A stretch of DNA of 64,000 nt from Ectobius pallidus (GCA_964059195.1 CAXKWD010000005.1:137283686-137347685), one strand, 5' to 3'. Shown: positions 1 through 11,850, counted from the first letter of the stretch. Translations and numbers: made by a program. The notes: a model not told the origin generated them from the letters alone.

Positions 1-2843
1 CGTCAGTGAACATTATAATAGTTTCTTCTTGTGGAAAAACTGATATATAATCCAAAAATGTTTGACTAGAATTAATATAATTTTTTGTGAAAGCTGTGAA
101 GTCTTTATCAATGGAAAGGATGAGGGTACTATAATCTGTACAATAGACAGGATATTTTGGGAAAGGTTGGATTTGTTGGTCACAGTGAAATGATTTGAAG
201 ACTTCGAAGATAATGGGCAATCTATTGAGAATCCGGGAAGAGTTTGTATTTTCTCGCAGTTCAGTAATATATTTTAGTTTCGTGTATAACGGGTGTGAGC
301 TATTAAGAAATAAAAATTTCATATACTTGATACATGCTCCTGTCGTGCGTTCTCGATAAGTCTGTAAGTGAAGTTCTTTGAAGACATGTACTTTGTTAGG
401 TTTACCGCCTGTTCCTAAGATTCTTTTCCCAATGTTGTAAATGATGGAGCTTATTTTTGTATGCCATTTCTTCGTTGGAAGAGGCAAAACCTGAATTCCA
501 TATTCTAGAGTAGATCTTATGAAATTATTGTACAGCAGGTAAAGAGCTTTTGGATGGTTTCCCCAATATCGTCCTGTTATAAATCGGAATATATTTTGTT
601 TGTTGTTGAGTTTTTTCATTACCATTTGATAGTGAGAATTTCCTGAAAGATTGTAGTCAAGGTGCACACCAAGGTACTTTAAAGATTGACGGTATTGTAT
701 CGGTTCCTTATTTATCATTATTTGAGGTAACTGAGGGAGGGGGGTCCTTTTCTTGGAGAATATGGTGAAGGCACTCTTGTCGGCATTTATGTCCATTCCC
801 AATGTGTCAAGTTCTTGGATCAAGGTCTCTAGATCTTCATGTAGATCCTGAATATTGATGGGGTTACCCTTTTTTAATCTATAGTACAATATGATGTCGT
901 CAGCGAAGCAAAGTAGTCTGATGGTCTTAAATCGAATCTTATGAAGATGATTAGTATAAATATTAAATAAAGTTGGGCTAAGTGACGACCCTTGAGGCAA
1001 ACCCATTGACGTCTTACGGTTTTGACGATAACTGTAGTATGTTGGTAATTCTAAAGATCGATTAGTCATTAAGGATATAATGTTATTAATATATGTAGAT
1101 GGTATTCCTATGTTGCTTAATTTCTCACACAGTATCTGAAGATTAACTCTATCGTAAGCACTACTCAGATCAATCGTAATAGCCAGGGTGTTTTCATTTT
1201 TTAGCCATCCAGTATATACCTCAGTGACTAGATATAAGATACTCGCCATGGTATTGTATCCCTTACGAAAACCAAAATGTTTGGCGTTGATAATATTAAA
1301 TCTTTCTATGTAGAATGAAATACGTTGATTCAGCAATTGTTCGTATATTTTTCGAAGAGTCGAGCTCAAAATGATTGGTCTGTAATGTGTTGGATGTATT
1401 CCGGTTTTATTGGGTTTTAGGATAGGTATCACTGTCATCTTGTTCCAGAGCGACGGATATACATTCCCTTGTAGTATTGCATTAAAGCTGTATTCTAAAT
1501 GTGATAATATACACTGCTGGGCATGAGATATCATCTCGTATGTTATTAGATCAGGTCCTGGAGCTGAATTTTTGTTGCCTTTGTTGCGTAGGATACTGGC
1601 TATTTCACTCTGTGTAAAAGGGATCTCTAAAGATGGATGAGGCTCTGATGTGTATCCCTGGCATGGGACATACACTTGGTCCGGTGCCACTTGTTTTAAG
1701 AAATCTGCCTGTAGCAAGATATCAAAAACAATCGGAGAGGAAGAGTAATGTTTCTTTCCAGTAAACCACTTCACATGTTTCCAAATCTGTTGTGTTGTGG
1801 TAGAATAATCAATGGTGGAACAATACTGGTACCAATTTTGTCTTTTAGCAGAGATGATAAGATGTTTCACATGAGCAATATGTCTTCTCAGATCCAAGTA
1901 CGTCTTAAAGTCTAAATGTGTTTTGAATTTCTTAAGTAGGAGTTTTCGTTTGGCTATGGCATGTTTAATTTCTGTACTCCACCAGCAAGGTTTAGTTCGA
2001 ACCGGGGGTTTATGAGACGTAAAGAGCGGATGATGTAAGTTTAGATAATCTTGGAAGGTTGAGGTGAGAAGATCAATAGATGTTTCGGAAGGCTGTAGCT
2101 TATTTAACTTGGACTGGATTTCCTGGTTAAATTTTGTCCAGTTTTTTATTTGTGTTCGATGTGGTATGGATTGGACAGGAAAAAAAGGCGAATGGTTGTT
2201 TACCGCTATAATGATGGGGAAGTGGTCACTACCTAAGGTATCAGTAAGTGGTTGCCATTCTGTGTGAGGGATGAAACTTGCCGAAATGAAGGTCAGGTCC
2301 GGTGAAGTGTTTTGTTGACCTCTATAGCCAAGTCGAGTAGGAGTAATCTTATTGATAAGATGGATATTTTGCCGTTTGAGCTCTTCAATGAAGTATATGT
2401 TATTGCTGTTGTAAAAGTCTTCTATGGCTTTTCCTAAATTGAAATCTCCCAATAAAATGTATTTAAAATCTCTGTCTGCGTTGAAGTTATTGTTCCAGAA
2501 AGTAGCTGTAATATGGTTGGAACTAGTGTTATAAATACCAATGATTTTTAGGTTTCTCATTGTTACTTCTATGGCTTGAAATGTATATGCATAATTGTTA
2601 ATGATACGGAAATTGGTTATTGTGATATCTTTTTTGATAAATATGGCAACGCCTCCTCCTTTTCCATCTCTGTCATTTCTGATTGACGTGTAATTAGGAA
2701 TTTTTATTTTTTTTTGTAGTAGAGAGCCAAGATTCAAGGATGACTATGATGTCAAATTTATGTTGATGGTTTAAAAATAAAAGTTCTTCCAATTTGTTTT
2801 TTAAGCTCTGTGCGTTCCATTGTAGTATTTTCATTCCAGACAT
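1..2843 (-). CDS. LINE ORF2: AP endonuclease + reverse transcriptase + RNase H (partial, one frameshift)
   Basis: The protein would nick target DNA and copy the element RNA in place. Reading starts at the ATG at 2843-2841 (MSGMKILQWNAQSL). The apurinic-endonuclease domain follows, with GDFN near 2440-2455 and SDHFPI near 2225-2240. The RT domain has GLPQGSSLSPTLF near 960-1010 and the catalytic FADD at 896-907. Residues VFPQEETIIMFTD at 2-40 look like the opening of an RNase H domain cut off by the window edge. I walked the main frame from 2698 down to 2 and found no stop. The first ~45 codons lie in another frame. The switch must occur between 2744 and 2694, most simply at a run of nine T on the plus strand (2707-2715) where one base is surplus. 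This is a mutation or a sequencing indel. Otherwise about 947 codons are present. Confidence 0.88.
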
Positions 2844-2927
2844 AAGATTATACGTGGAATTAATGATAAAATTGAATTAGTAGTCTTCGAGCCTTACAGC
2901 CCCTTAAATGGGGGGAAAAAAGAAGAT

Positions 2928-4421
2928 TTATTCTAGAAGCTCTTTGATTTGATGTTTGACTTTCTCAAGATCACCCCTAAGGTGTTCCGGTGCCTCACTT
3001 AGTATCTTACTGATGGTTGTTAATACTTTAGGTCTTATCGGTTGTCGTAGGCTGGATGTTTTTCCTATTGCCTGAATCCTCTTAGGTTGATGTGTCGAGG
3101 ATGATTCATCATTCAGTGTCAAAATTGACCCATTCCCTGATGGTCGAGTCTGCTGTGTACTTACAGGAATTGATGGTTCTGGCACTCGGCCATTGGGATA
3201 AATTAATGCTTTCTTGAATTTATGCATTTCAGAGCGTTGAGGGCTCTCTTGTTCCTTTCGTTTAGTTGGTGTATGAGTGATGCGTGTCGTGGATACTTGT
3301 GATTGGTGAGTTGTGATCTTTTTTTCCCGCTGTGTTTGAGAGTTGTCTGCTAAAGTCGTTTTGTTATCCAGCCGTGGAAATTGGTTGAAATTGCTGAATA
3401 TTGTGCTTGTTTGTTGTTGCACCATTTGTGCATAAGATGAGCGCCCCAGGGCTATCTGCTTCGCTTCAAATCTAGAAACTGGAAGTGATGCCAGTTTATC
3501 GTTTATTTGCTTTTCCAGTTTATATGCTGGACACTTCTCAATATCAGTTGCTTTATGATTGCCTTTGCAATTTATGCATCTCCGGTCTTCTACTGGGCAC
3601 TCCCCCTGATGTGGTTCCTTGCCACAGTAAAGGCACTTAGGTGACGATCTACAATTTTTCGCCCTATGGTTTAACTTTCCGCAGTTAAGACATGTTTGTG
3701 TGCGTTCAATGTATGGATCAACTTTACATTTTTGGTGGTATAATGTGACTGAACGTGGCAGCCGTTGACTGCGAAATGTTACTTTTACAGTTTCAGTCGG
3801 TATATAGGAAGTATTTCCATGCTCATCTGTTATACGTCGATTGAATCTATATACATTTATAATTTGAAATCCTTCAGGTACAATAGTGTCCATCTTAATC
3901 TCTTCAGGAGTGATACTTGACTCAACACCCCTAATGACACCAGAAGAAAATAAATTATATGCCGGAATGAAGGAATTTGTTTGGTGCATTTTGTCGAAGT
4001 CAGAGTTTAAAAATGCATTAGCTGCATGCTGAGTCTGGAAGTGTACGTCAATCTGAGAGTATGAAACTTTATTGATATAATGTACATCATAATTAGCTCG
4101 AAACAGCCATCGTCCAATTGTCATAGGATGCATATTTCCAATAGCTTGTCCTGGTTGTTTGATGGATACAAAGTATGGACCTGTATCCGAAGATAAATAT
4201 CGATGTGAAACCCTTGGCTGGGGGAGATCATGTGTTACATTCTCAATTATCGTACCAGTTTCATGATTTGGTTTTTCTTTCATATTTGGAGCCAAGGTTC
4301 GTTGGAGTGAATTGTCCTGTTTACAAGTATTTGTGTTTTCTGTATCCATCGATAATACTTCTTGCAGAGAATCGTCAGTTTGAGCGTTCACAACATCACC
4401 CGACACGTCCGACATAACCAA
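2928..4421 (-). CDS. LINE ORF1: gag-like RNA-binding protein with three zinc knuckles
   Basis: A 497-residue intact frame, upstream of ORF2 in the same element. Three consecutive CCHC knuckles stand at about residues 244-257 (CX2CX4HX4C), 263-275 (CX2CX4HX3C) and 282-297 (CX2CX3HX6C). This cluster is typical of gag-like ORF1 proteins of I, Jockey and R1-group LINEs. The knuckles are preceded at about 82-235 by a folded-looking region resembling the RRM-like/pre-zinc-finger segment of such proteins. The N-terminal 80 residues and the C-terminal 180 are polar and low in hydrophobics; residues 465-497 are charged and could form a helix. Expected role, from the family: coating the element RNA into a ribonucleoprotein. 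The start is the first ATG of the frame (MVMSD); a second Met two codons later is also possible. Stop at 2928-2930. Confidence 0.9.
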   Translation of the reverse strand: MVMSDVSGDVVNAQTDDSLQEVLSMDTENTNTCKQDNSLQRTLAPNMKEKPNHETGTIIENVTHDLPQPRVSHRYLSSDTGPYFVSIKQPGQAIGNMHPMTIGRWLFRANYDVHYINKVSYSQIDVHFQTQHAANAFLNSDFDKMHQTNSFIPAYNLFSSGVIRGVESSITPEEIKMDTIVPEGFQIINVYRFNRRITDEHGNTSYIPTETVKVTFRSQRLPRSVTLYHQKCKVDPYIERTQTCLNCGKLNHRAKNCRSSPKCLYCGKEPHQGECPVEDRRCINCKGNHKATDIEKCPAYKLEKQINDKLASLPVSRFEAKQIALGRSSYAQMVQQQTSTIFSNFNQFPRLDNKTTLADNSQTQREKKITTHQSQVSTTRITHTPTKRKEQESPQRSEMHKFKKALIYPNGRVPEPSIPVSTQQTRPSGNGSILTLNDESSSTHQPKRIQAIGKTSSLRQPIRPKVLTTISKILSEAPEHLRGDLEKVKHQIKELLE

Positions 4422-4739
4422 AATATTTTAAACTACAACAAAAACAACACAAAACCTCCCCTCCCGAGGAGAACGCGATGTTAACACAAACCACGATAAA
4501 TACTAGGTCTCTGCCGCACTTGTGCAGTTCTATATGACTTAAAATTAAGACTTCACACTACACGATTCTTACAACAGAAAGAATTACGTATCCTCAAACA
4601 AGAACCACTAATTGTTGCTATTTTATGGAGACCACACAAAATATTCAATTGAATAATCCGCCATTACCTACAACAATGTTCAGGGTTCTCTATATCAGAT
4701 TATGTCTTATGTCTCAGATTTACTGCACATTAAATAACC

Positions 4740-4747
4740 CTACAGCT
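4740..4747. repeat. Left copy of hAT target-site duplication CTACAGCT
   Basis: Identical to 5363-5370 on the other side of the MITE. Immediately abuts the CAGGGTTGCCA terminus. Confidence 0.88.
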
Positions 4748-5197
4748 CAGGGTTGCCATACGTACGACTATAGTCCTACACACACGACTATTTCATTCAT
4801 TTGTACGACGTACGACGCAACAGTGAGACGTACGCCTATTTGTACGATTATTTTTAATAAAGCGTTTATATTTTTTTAATCAATCCGCTGATGAATTTTA
4901 AATTTTGATATATATATACATATGAGTATATATAAACACACACATATATATATACATATACATATAAGCCTATATGTGTATATATATATACAGCTCCTTG
5001 CTTTCTCGTGGTTTTCGTTGTAAGCATGTTGCTAATAATAACAACACTGGCAATTAGGCTACTGTTTATTTAATTTTATTGTATTTTATCAATTTTTGCA
5101 CATCAGAAGATAATGAAACACGCCTAATCATTTACAAATAAGATGATTTATTACATGATATATGTAAGGTGTATAATACCGATTATTTATTATTATT

Positions 5198-5250
<53 letters not shown>

Positions 5251-5362
5251 GCAATAAGTTCACTACACTGAAAAATCACAAAGTATACGACAGTTTTAAC
5301 TAGCATACGACTATTTTCGAATAATGGTACGACTGTTCTACGTTTCTGATCTGGCAACCCTG
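4748..5362. mobile_element. hAT-type non-autonomous transposon (MITE), 615 bp, with 8-bp target duplication
   Basis: The ends are CAGGGTTGCCA and TGGCAACCCTG, an 11-bp terminal inverted repeat. The flanks are a perfect 8-bp direct repeat, CTACAGCT at 4740-4747 and 5363-5370. CAGRG-like ends with an 8-bp target duplication define the hAT superfamily. Inside each end are several copies of an ACGAC/GTACGAC word (about 4758-4850 left, 5286-5340 right), as expected of subterminal transposase-binding repeats. The centre holds TA-rich microsatellite (4907-4990) and an (ATT)n run (5186-5248). No transposase frame is present, so the element depends on a partner elsewhere. Confidence 0.88.
5186..5248. 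repeat. (ATT)n microsatellite inside the hAT MITE
   Basis: About 20 near-perfect ATT units with one phase break near 5200. It is likely to vary in length between individuals. Confidence 0.95.
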
Positions 5363-5370
5363 CTACAGCT
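5363..5370. repeat. Right copy of hAT target-site duplication CTACAGCT
   Basis: Identical to 4740-4747. Immediately follows the TGGCAACCCTG terminus. Confidence 0.88.
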
Positions 5371-6256
5371 TGACAGAGAAGGTTCCTGAAAAAGATCAAT
5401 TTCTAAGAGAATTAAGTTGCTGTGGGGTGTAGAAATAAATATCTTGGGAGGAATCTGAAAAATGGCCTTCGATTGTAACTCCCCGAAACTGATACAATGA
5501 TGTAGTATGATAGTCCCAAAATAATAAATATTGCAGTTCTTCATACTACAGCTTTAACTGTTTATCAAGCTGTGGAACAAATAGAGAGATTTCTCGACTA
5601 ACCGGTATTTTCAAATTCTCACTAGTGATCTCAGACATTACCATTACTCAGTAACTGTAAACGGTGATTTCACAAGCGGGAGAAGAGTTATTTGGGCGAC
5701 TCACGCGTTTACACTGTTGACACGTAATTTTTAGTATGCACGCAAGACTACAAACAAAATTCTGGTCCCAACACGTGACTGGAATTATAAAGAGACTTCT
5801 ATTTACCTTACCTTGTGTTTACATGAAGTAACTTCACGAGTCTATTGTAGTTTATTTGCTCTGTAACACACCAATTCGGAATATTTATACTTCATTTTCA
5901 TGAAAGAGACCTACTTATGTAAAATGTTTCCCTTTCAATTAGGTATTATCATCCAAATGGTCATAAAAATCACGATTTTTACGACACTTTCTAGGAATTT
6001 TATGCCGAATTATGTAAATACTGTATTCCAAACATTTCGAATTAAATGGACATTAAAACCCCATACGAATCCTGGAGTTGGGCCAAGAATACTTTCAATA
6101 CTTTCGTGTATGTTATACGTTGCCAAAATTTCAGTCATGAAATATTTTGGTAGGCCTACTAATAAGGTTCTCAGTATAGAAATATAGTACAGATAAGTAT
6201 GCAAGACACCACAGAATATCGTGTCTATTGAACATTGCATAAGAATATTTTACGAG
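5371..6256. other. AT-rich non-coding stretch
   Basis: No credible coding region. The short open frames on both strands (for example 5900-6187) have no recognisable domain and no splice context. One TAGGCCTA octamer lies at 6151. Confidence 0.6.
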
Positions 6257-6332
6257 AAACATTCCTCTGACACCGGGACTCGAACCGTGACTTAGGTTTT
6301 CCATGCTGATGCTCTCCCAACTAGCTTATTTT
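6257..6332 (-). mobile_element. tRNA-derived SINE head, family D, minus strand
   Basis: On the minus strand an A-box-like stretch is followed by the B-box GGTTCGAGTCCC and then GGTGTCAGAGGAAT. The block after the B-box matches the two copies near 32.9 and 33.1 kb. There is no acceptor-stem pairing, so it is not a tRNA gene. Confidence 0.65.
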
Positions 6333-8649
6333 AAATACATGTTCTGCAGGCTGACTGTTTCATTTTTTGAGGGGATGAAACTTTTAAACATAATGACATA
6401 CTGTGCTCAACTTAGATACCCGAACTTGTGCAATCAGTACATTTCACATCATAACTTATTTAGGCATGTTATGTTGTAATAGAAATTGTAAGTTTAGTTG
6501 AGATTTTTAAAATTGAAATAGATGGTGTAATAAATAGCAATAATAATAATAATTAATATAAACTCAAGAGAGAACTTCAAAACTACATCAGTAGACCTAT
6601 TTGCACTTTTTCTTTGATCTCTATTATCAACACTGTCTAGATTTTACAATACTATAATTACTTCACTATAACATTAATCTGTGCTCCAACTTCAAAATAT
6701 ACTGCATCTCATAAATTATATAGTAAAATTCTGAATAGAAAATTTGTGTTTTCTTCAAAGCAAAGATTAATGATGACGATAATAATAATACCAATAATAA
6801 TAATAATAATAATAAAATAAATAAAATAGCAATAACACTAAAATAAATAAAGTGCATAAAATAGTAAAGAAGCTGAAAAACCTCAGAGTATTGAAGAAAA
6901 TATAACATTTCCTTCGTACAAAATAACAACACGAATATCGAATAAACTACTGAGGCAATAGGTTTTGCACTTTACCAGTATCACTTATCCGATATCGCGA
7001 ACATTCTCTTTCGATCGTGTCAAAACGAAATTCCGCTACTGTAATCGTGATGTAGACCGCAGCGGAAATTTCAATAGGCGAGTAGAACACGAACCCCTTA
7101 CGGATCTGCCCATAAAAGGGACTGCACGCAAATAATTAATAATTCGCCATGTAAATATGACAGTAACTAATGCTGTTCTATTTAGCGTTATAAAGAATAT
7201 ATTAAATGATATATCAGTTTTGCAACAGTGTTGCTCTGGTATGCTTGCAGAATTAATGTTATGAACACTCAGATTACAGTATGTATCACAACAGCCCTCG
7301 AGGTACGATATATATTAAGTATGATATGAACAACAGCATTGCATGTGAACTTATTATAATACAATTTACGATGAACTCCAAAGTTAAGGGAATACAAGAA
7401 AGGAATATTGTATCATTAAAGGGAAAATAAAGTTTTCGGGCATAAGAAGATGTTGACATCAACACAATTTCATAATGTTCAGATAAAAGTAAGAATTTGT
7501 ATCACTCAAAACCGTTAATACTTGATTACCTATTATTCAATTTGAAAGACCTAAATACGTTTGAATAACCACACGCGGAGATTTGCTCAGTCAAATGAGG
7601 ACCAAGAGTACCTCCGTCTAGGTCAATTAACATCAGTTTTGCTTTGATTTCTTTACAAGTCTTTGGAGCATTAATTAATATCTTTTAAAAGAATCCCATG
7701 ACGTTTGGCTACAAGTTGTCGGTTAAAAATATCGTGTATATATATATACACTACCCACATATATAAACATTTAGTCCAAATGTCAGAAAGAATGTGTATG
7801 TATATATATATTGGCCTCTTATTCTATATCTGAATGCGAAGCGAGAAAGATGTATGGCCATGCTTAGAGTATAGATTTTATTTGGGATATGTATCCTTCG
7901 GGGTTGCGATACGATGTGGTAACGACATTCTCTTCATTTTTACAACCAATTTACATGAACAGACATAGTATATTATATTATATTAAGAGGCAAACTTTAT
8001 TTAGGCCGAGCAAGGTATGTGAGTTTCGCATCAGACTTTTATACCCACTTATTTAGTAAAATATTACATAAAAGAATTCAACATAAAATGCACTAATCGC
8101 ACAAGGAGACCTAGCCATTCCCAAAAAATCTGATATGCCGAGCTGTGACACTATCTCGTGCAATTCATTACAAATAATTCAGAGTTTGCGATATGGTGAC
8201 CACGCAGCTAGGCCGTGGCATTACATCACACTGTAATTGTAATATAATACCACATTTCAAAATGTGGTGGTTCAAGGCAACTTTCCTGAAGTCCACAACT
8301 CTTATCGCGAGGCCAGGTAGCTTGACATTTCTTCTAAATGCCAAAACAATGTTATTAAATATATTGTAAATAAAATCAGGTAAACTGATGTAACAAAGTG
8401 CCAGAATGCTTTTGTTTAATCAGTGATAATTGTAATTATGATATGCACAAAATCAGTTCTTTTTGTAATCGATTTCCCAGTTAAGCTCCAGGTCTTACGG
8501 GAGAACAAACGCCTAAAGTTTGATAAGCATATGTGAAGGAATATGTGGGTAGTGTTATTTGTCAAAGCAAACTGTATTGCAACTTCCAAAGTCGTATGTG
8601 AACACTATAAAACAATATGTTGTCATGAGAACTGATTTGCATTTGATAA
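6333..8649. other. AT-rich non-coding stretch with microsatellites
   Basis: Holds an (AAT)n tract at 6778-6832, TA runs near 7735-7815 and a GCAACAGTGTTGC palindrome near 7222. No gene or recognised element was found on either strand. Confidence 0.6.
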
Positions 8650-8875
8650 ATTCAGTCAAATATACCATCGCAAAATAGCCGCTAAATTGGGAATTAGTCC
8701 GGAACTGGTCAACCGATTTGGTCCGAAATCAATATGATTCTTCCCATGGACGTTATAAAGGCGTATAACAAGTTTCATGAAAATCCGATACAGCGTATTT
8801 AAGTTATCGCGCGTACAGACACACGAACACACAGACAGACATTTTCCCGTCCCCCACACAATCTCATAAAATATC
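8650..8875. repeat. Probable interspersed repeat with a (CAGA)-rich edge
   Basis: A GC-balanced block within AT-rich DNA, ending in alternating ACACAGACAGAC-type sequence next to TCGCGCGT. Its phrase structure resembles repeats common in insect genomes, but I found no second copy in the window. The family is not identified. Confidence 0.4.
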
Positions 8876-9504
8876 TATCGTATTACTAAAACGTATTTAC
8901 GATACATCATCAAATAATGTCTTTAAATGTTGAGATTTACCGTTCCGGCACTTAATAAAAGTAATTATCTTATACTCACAACCTGCATCAGTTCCGACCT
9001 GTTGTAAATGACAGCTATTTTCTGTTGACTACTTAATATAAAACTGCAATTACTTAGTAAACCAATGGAATTAATGTTCCCTGAACAGTAACTCGTAAGT
9101 CGTGAGGACAGTATCATAAATCCTTTGATTTATAATAAAATATTATTAAGCCTGAAATTAGTGTTCGTAATAACTACTTATGCAATCAGGCCTATGGCTA
9201 TAGTTGCTATTATTGCTACCTTATTATTATTATTACTAGCATAACCATCAACGCACAAGACACTACAATTATTACGTCCTTGGGTATCTGTTTTTATGCT
9301 TTGAACAAATGCGATCTCCCTAACATACTAACAGATTTACGTCCTTCATCTCTTAGTCGGCTTGTCATGTTACAACTTCACATTCAGAAACCGTTGTTAA
9401 TGTTATCAGTTATCACAGTATGTTTCAGAAAATAGCATTTCGAAGAGTATTACCGACTATTTCGACGACAGCGAATAATAAAAATATTACTAATTAATCA
9501 CGAA
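8876..9504. other. AT-rich non-coding stretch
   Basis: No supported feature; one short ATT microsatellite near 9215. Confidence 0.6.
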
Positions 9505-9920
9505 CAGATGTTCAAGATGACGATAAAGTTACAAAGGTATCAAACTTAAAAAATAGTGACTATTTTAACCTTGGTGGTGATAAATTCATCTACTACTTAA
9601 GCGCAGGCGCAACTAGTCGCATCATACTTAGCTGCTAGATGAAATAAATCCTAAGACAATAATAGGAAATAAAAAGGAAGTAAAGACACACGTAAGATTG
9701 AAATGGAAAATTAAACTAGCAAATATGATTACCTAGGTATATTCCCTATCTTAAATAATAAAAATATTAGAGCTATAGGATTTGAGAGCCTATAATTGCC
9801 CACGTGGGCTGCAGAGAAGGAAACAACCCAGGTAGATTAGGTTAACAGCGTTGGATGCAGGAAATTCAAGTTTCAACCATGATAGCATGAACGGGAAATA
9901 GATAGAAAATATTCTTGATA
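9505..9920 (+). mobile_element. Unnamed dispersed repeat H, copy 1
   Basis: Aligns along about 415 bp with 46440-46855 in the same orientation. Shared landmarks in order include a TTTTAAYCTTGGTGG phrase, an ACTAGTYGCATCA phrase, a GGCTGCAGAGAAGGAAA-like phrase and a TAGGTTA phrase. Identity is roughly 70% by eye, so this is an old repeat. No terminal repeats were found at either end. In both copies one frame stays open at the left for about 35-45 codons and shares DYFNLGG, so a decayed coding origin is possible. Confidence 0.65.
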
Positions 9921-9972
9921 ACCAACAGTTTTGCGTGAAATAGCAAAAGAGAGACATGCTAGAACTACTAGA

Positions 9973-10004
<32 letters not shown>

Positions 10005-10754
10005 GCTGTTCGGGCCATTTTAAGAAGATTTCATCCCAAACCATCGTGTATTTACAAAATAATATAATGGCATTGTTTCCCAATCCAAAAATTTACACCG
10101 ACTCAAACACCGACAAAGAACAGGTGCTATTAAGTCGCGTGGATTTCCTCAGTGTTGCCGCTGCCATTCACCACTTCACAAGTGAAGTAAACGTGCTGTG
10201 GTACGTATTTGGCAACACTGTCCTGTACTGCAGACAAGTGTGAATACGCCTAATTATTTTCCTATTCACTGATTGACAGGTCGAAGAGGATTAGGGTGCC
10301 AGCAGGTAGAGACAGTTCTTGGAGAAAGAAAAAAGTCTTTAAGAAGTGGCACCCACTATGTTTATTATATCCTATATAATATTACAGGTCGTGCGAAACT
10401 TGACATGGCAAAATAATGGTCAGCAAAACAAAATAAATTGTATAACGCCTGGAGATTGTTGTTGTAGATAGCCTATTAAAACCTTATCTACATTTAACAA
10501 ATAGCTTATCTACATCTAACTAACGTTTTTATATGCATTTTTTCCCTTTTAAACATTCTTTCTAAGGCCACGCGAGTCCACTTGACAAAGTAACTTGCAC
10601 AATGGCTAGTTTATAAAAAATATATCTCGGTCAGTTTCTTAGCGTAATCAGATAATATCACGTTAAATCATTCTTTGCAGCTATTTTCAGTGTAAAACTA
10701 CAGTAACAAATCTCTGTAATAAAGACTATTAGCCCACTTGAGGAAACAATAATA
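9921..10754. other. Non-coding stretch with (AT)n and a small cruciform-like repeat
   Basis: A perfect (AT)n run lies at 9979-10004. At 10151-10220 the sequence starts CAGTGTTGCC and ends GGCAACACTG, with an inner ACTTCAC/GTGAAGT palindrome. No gene was seen; the 65-codon frame across it has no recognisable content. Confidence 0.6.
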
Positions 10755-10860
10755 AACGACTACCTCCATGGTCTAATGGTTTTCTTTACTGTATATGGAC
10801 TGAAAGCTCGGGGTCGATTCTCGGTACCCCCCCCCCCCCCGGATTTCTCTGAAGCAAAGA
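10755..10860 (+). mobile_element. tRNA-like SINE head with poly(C) insertion
   Basis: An A-box-like CCATGGTCTAATGG is followed about 45 bp later by a B-box-like GGGTCGATTCTCGG. Fourteen consecutive C follow at 10827-10840. No second copy was found here. Confidence 0.5.
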
Positions 10861-11454
10861 AGTGTGCAATGTGGTGCAATCAGCATAGTGACGACAACGA
10901 AAAACACATAGCAACTATCAGCTCTTAGTAAAGAGAGCTCTCATTAATGGCCAGTTTGCTGACAAAATTCCCTCCCGAACATGCCCATGTACCAGGGAAG
11001 TCGAAAAAATGCAGGCTAATGAAATGATGCCGCGATCGTGCGGTAGGACCTATCCCTGCACAGGATTTAACGTGACAGACTTTAGTTTTACAATATTGCC
11101 ATACACAGTTGACAGAGGAAGCTTTATTCGCAAACAATAACCAATATCAGACTTGTTCTGCGTGAGGAAAAAAAACCGTTACGCTATTTGCAAAGATAAT
11201 ATGCCAACAATATACTAGCATACTCTTATTTACAGAATAAGGTGAGCTAAAGAAAAGTAAGAGTCAACCTGATCAAATCATGGTTGTTTTCCGTCATCTG
11301 ACGATACATACTTGTAATTGTTCCTGCTTTTTGATTAGTATTTTTCCAGCACTAATACAATTAGCCTAATGTTGTAGGTCTACTATTCTGAATGAAAAAT
11401 AATTGTATTTTGCTAAAAAATGAGTATGAGCTGTTATATAGCCTAATTCTCTAA
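10861..11454. other. Non-coding stretch
   Basis: No supported feature; the 70-codon minus-strand frame at 10925-11137 has no recognisable domain. Confidence 0.55.
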
Positions 11455-11545
11455 ATAGTCAGCTGAGTAGCGCAGTAGGAATCTGGCTTTCTTTCCTGAA
11501 GTACTCGGCTTCGATCCCGGCCCTTCTCGATCGAATTTAGGCCTA
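11455..11545 (+). mobile_element. tRNA-like SINE head fragment
   Basis: GTAGCGCAGTAGG resembles an A-box; GGCTTCGATCCCGG is a good B-box. It ends in a TAGGCCTA octamer. Confidence 0.5.
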
Positions 11546-11769
11546 CATACGAAAATGCCACAGACTATGTAGCTTTACTGTTACATAAAATAAATCCTGT
11601 GAGAACAAAATTAGACATGCCGATGTTTGTTTCAAGCCTAAGGAACAGTATAAATGCACAACATTCTTTAAAATAACAAAACCACACTGATCTGATCAGA
11701 ATTCTTAGAACTATTTTCAACATAATTCAAAATGTGAAATTTTGTCGCAAATATGTCCATATTGAGTGA

Positions 11770-11850
11770 CCGTATTGATTGAACTTAGGATGTTTCATGC
11801 TGGCTCCTAAATTCAAGGTGATGGGTTCAAACCTAGCCGGGCCAGATAGA
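11770..11850 (+). mobile_element. tRNA-like SINE head fragment
   Basis: A clear B-box, GGGTTCAAACCTAGCC, with a weak upstream A-box. Family not assigned. Confidence 0.4.

Larger units (their letters stand above)
1..4620 (-). mobile_element. Near-complete non-LTR retrotransposon (LINE) of the I/Jockey type, minus strand
   Basis: Read on the minus strand, the order is 5' leader, ORF1 (zinc-knuckle protein), an 84-bp gap, then ORF2 (endonuclease, reverse transcriptase, start of RNase H) leaving the window at base 1. The layout and the CCHC triplet in ORF1 are those of I/Jockey-group LINEs. RNase H points to an RNase H-bearing clade (I, LOA or similar) rather than classical jockey, but I cannot fix the clade. 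The 5' boundary is not defined: the leader is placed between ORF1 and about 4500-4620, where a CpG-containing stretch ends. The 3' end lies outside the window. Only one frame break was found in about 4.4 kb of coding sequence, so the insertion is probably young. Confidence 0.9.

Noticed and set aside
2700..2720. Programmed frameshifting in LINE ORF2 at the A-run
   Set aside because: The frame change needs one base skipped (+1), not the -1 slip that A-runs usually promote; a mutation or sequencing indel is simpler.
4175..4417. 80-codon plus-strand frame
   Set aside because: Antisense shadow of the LINE ORF1 zinc-knuckle gene.
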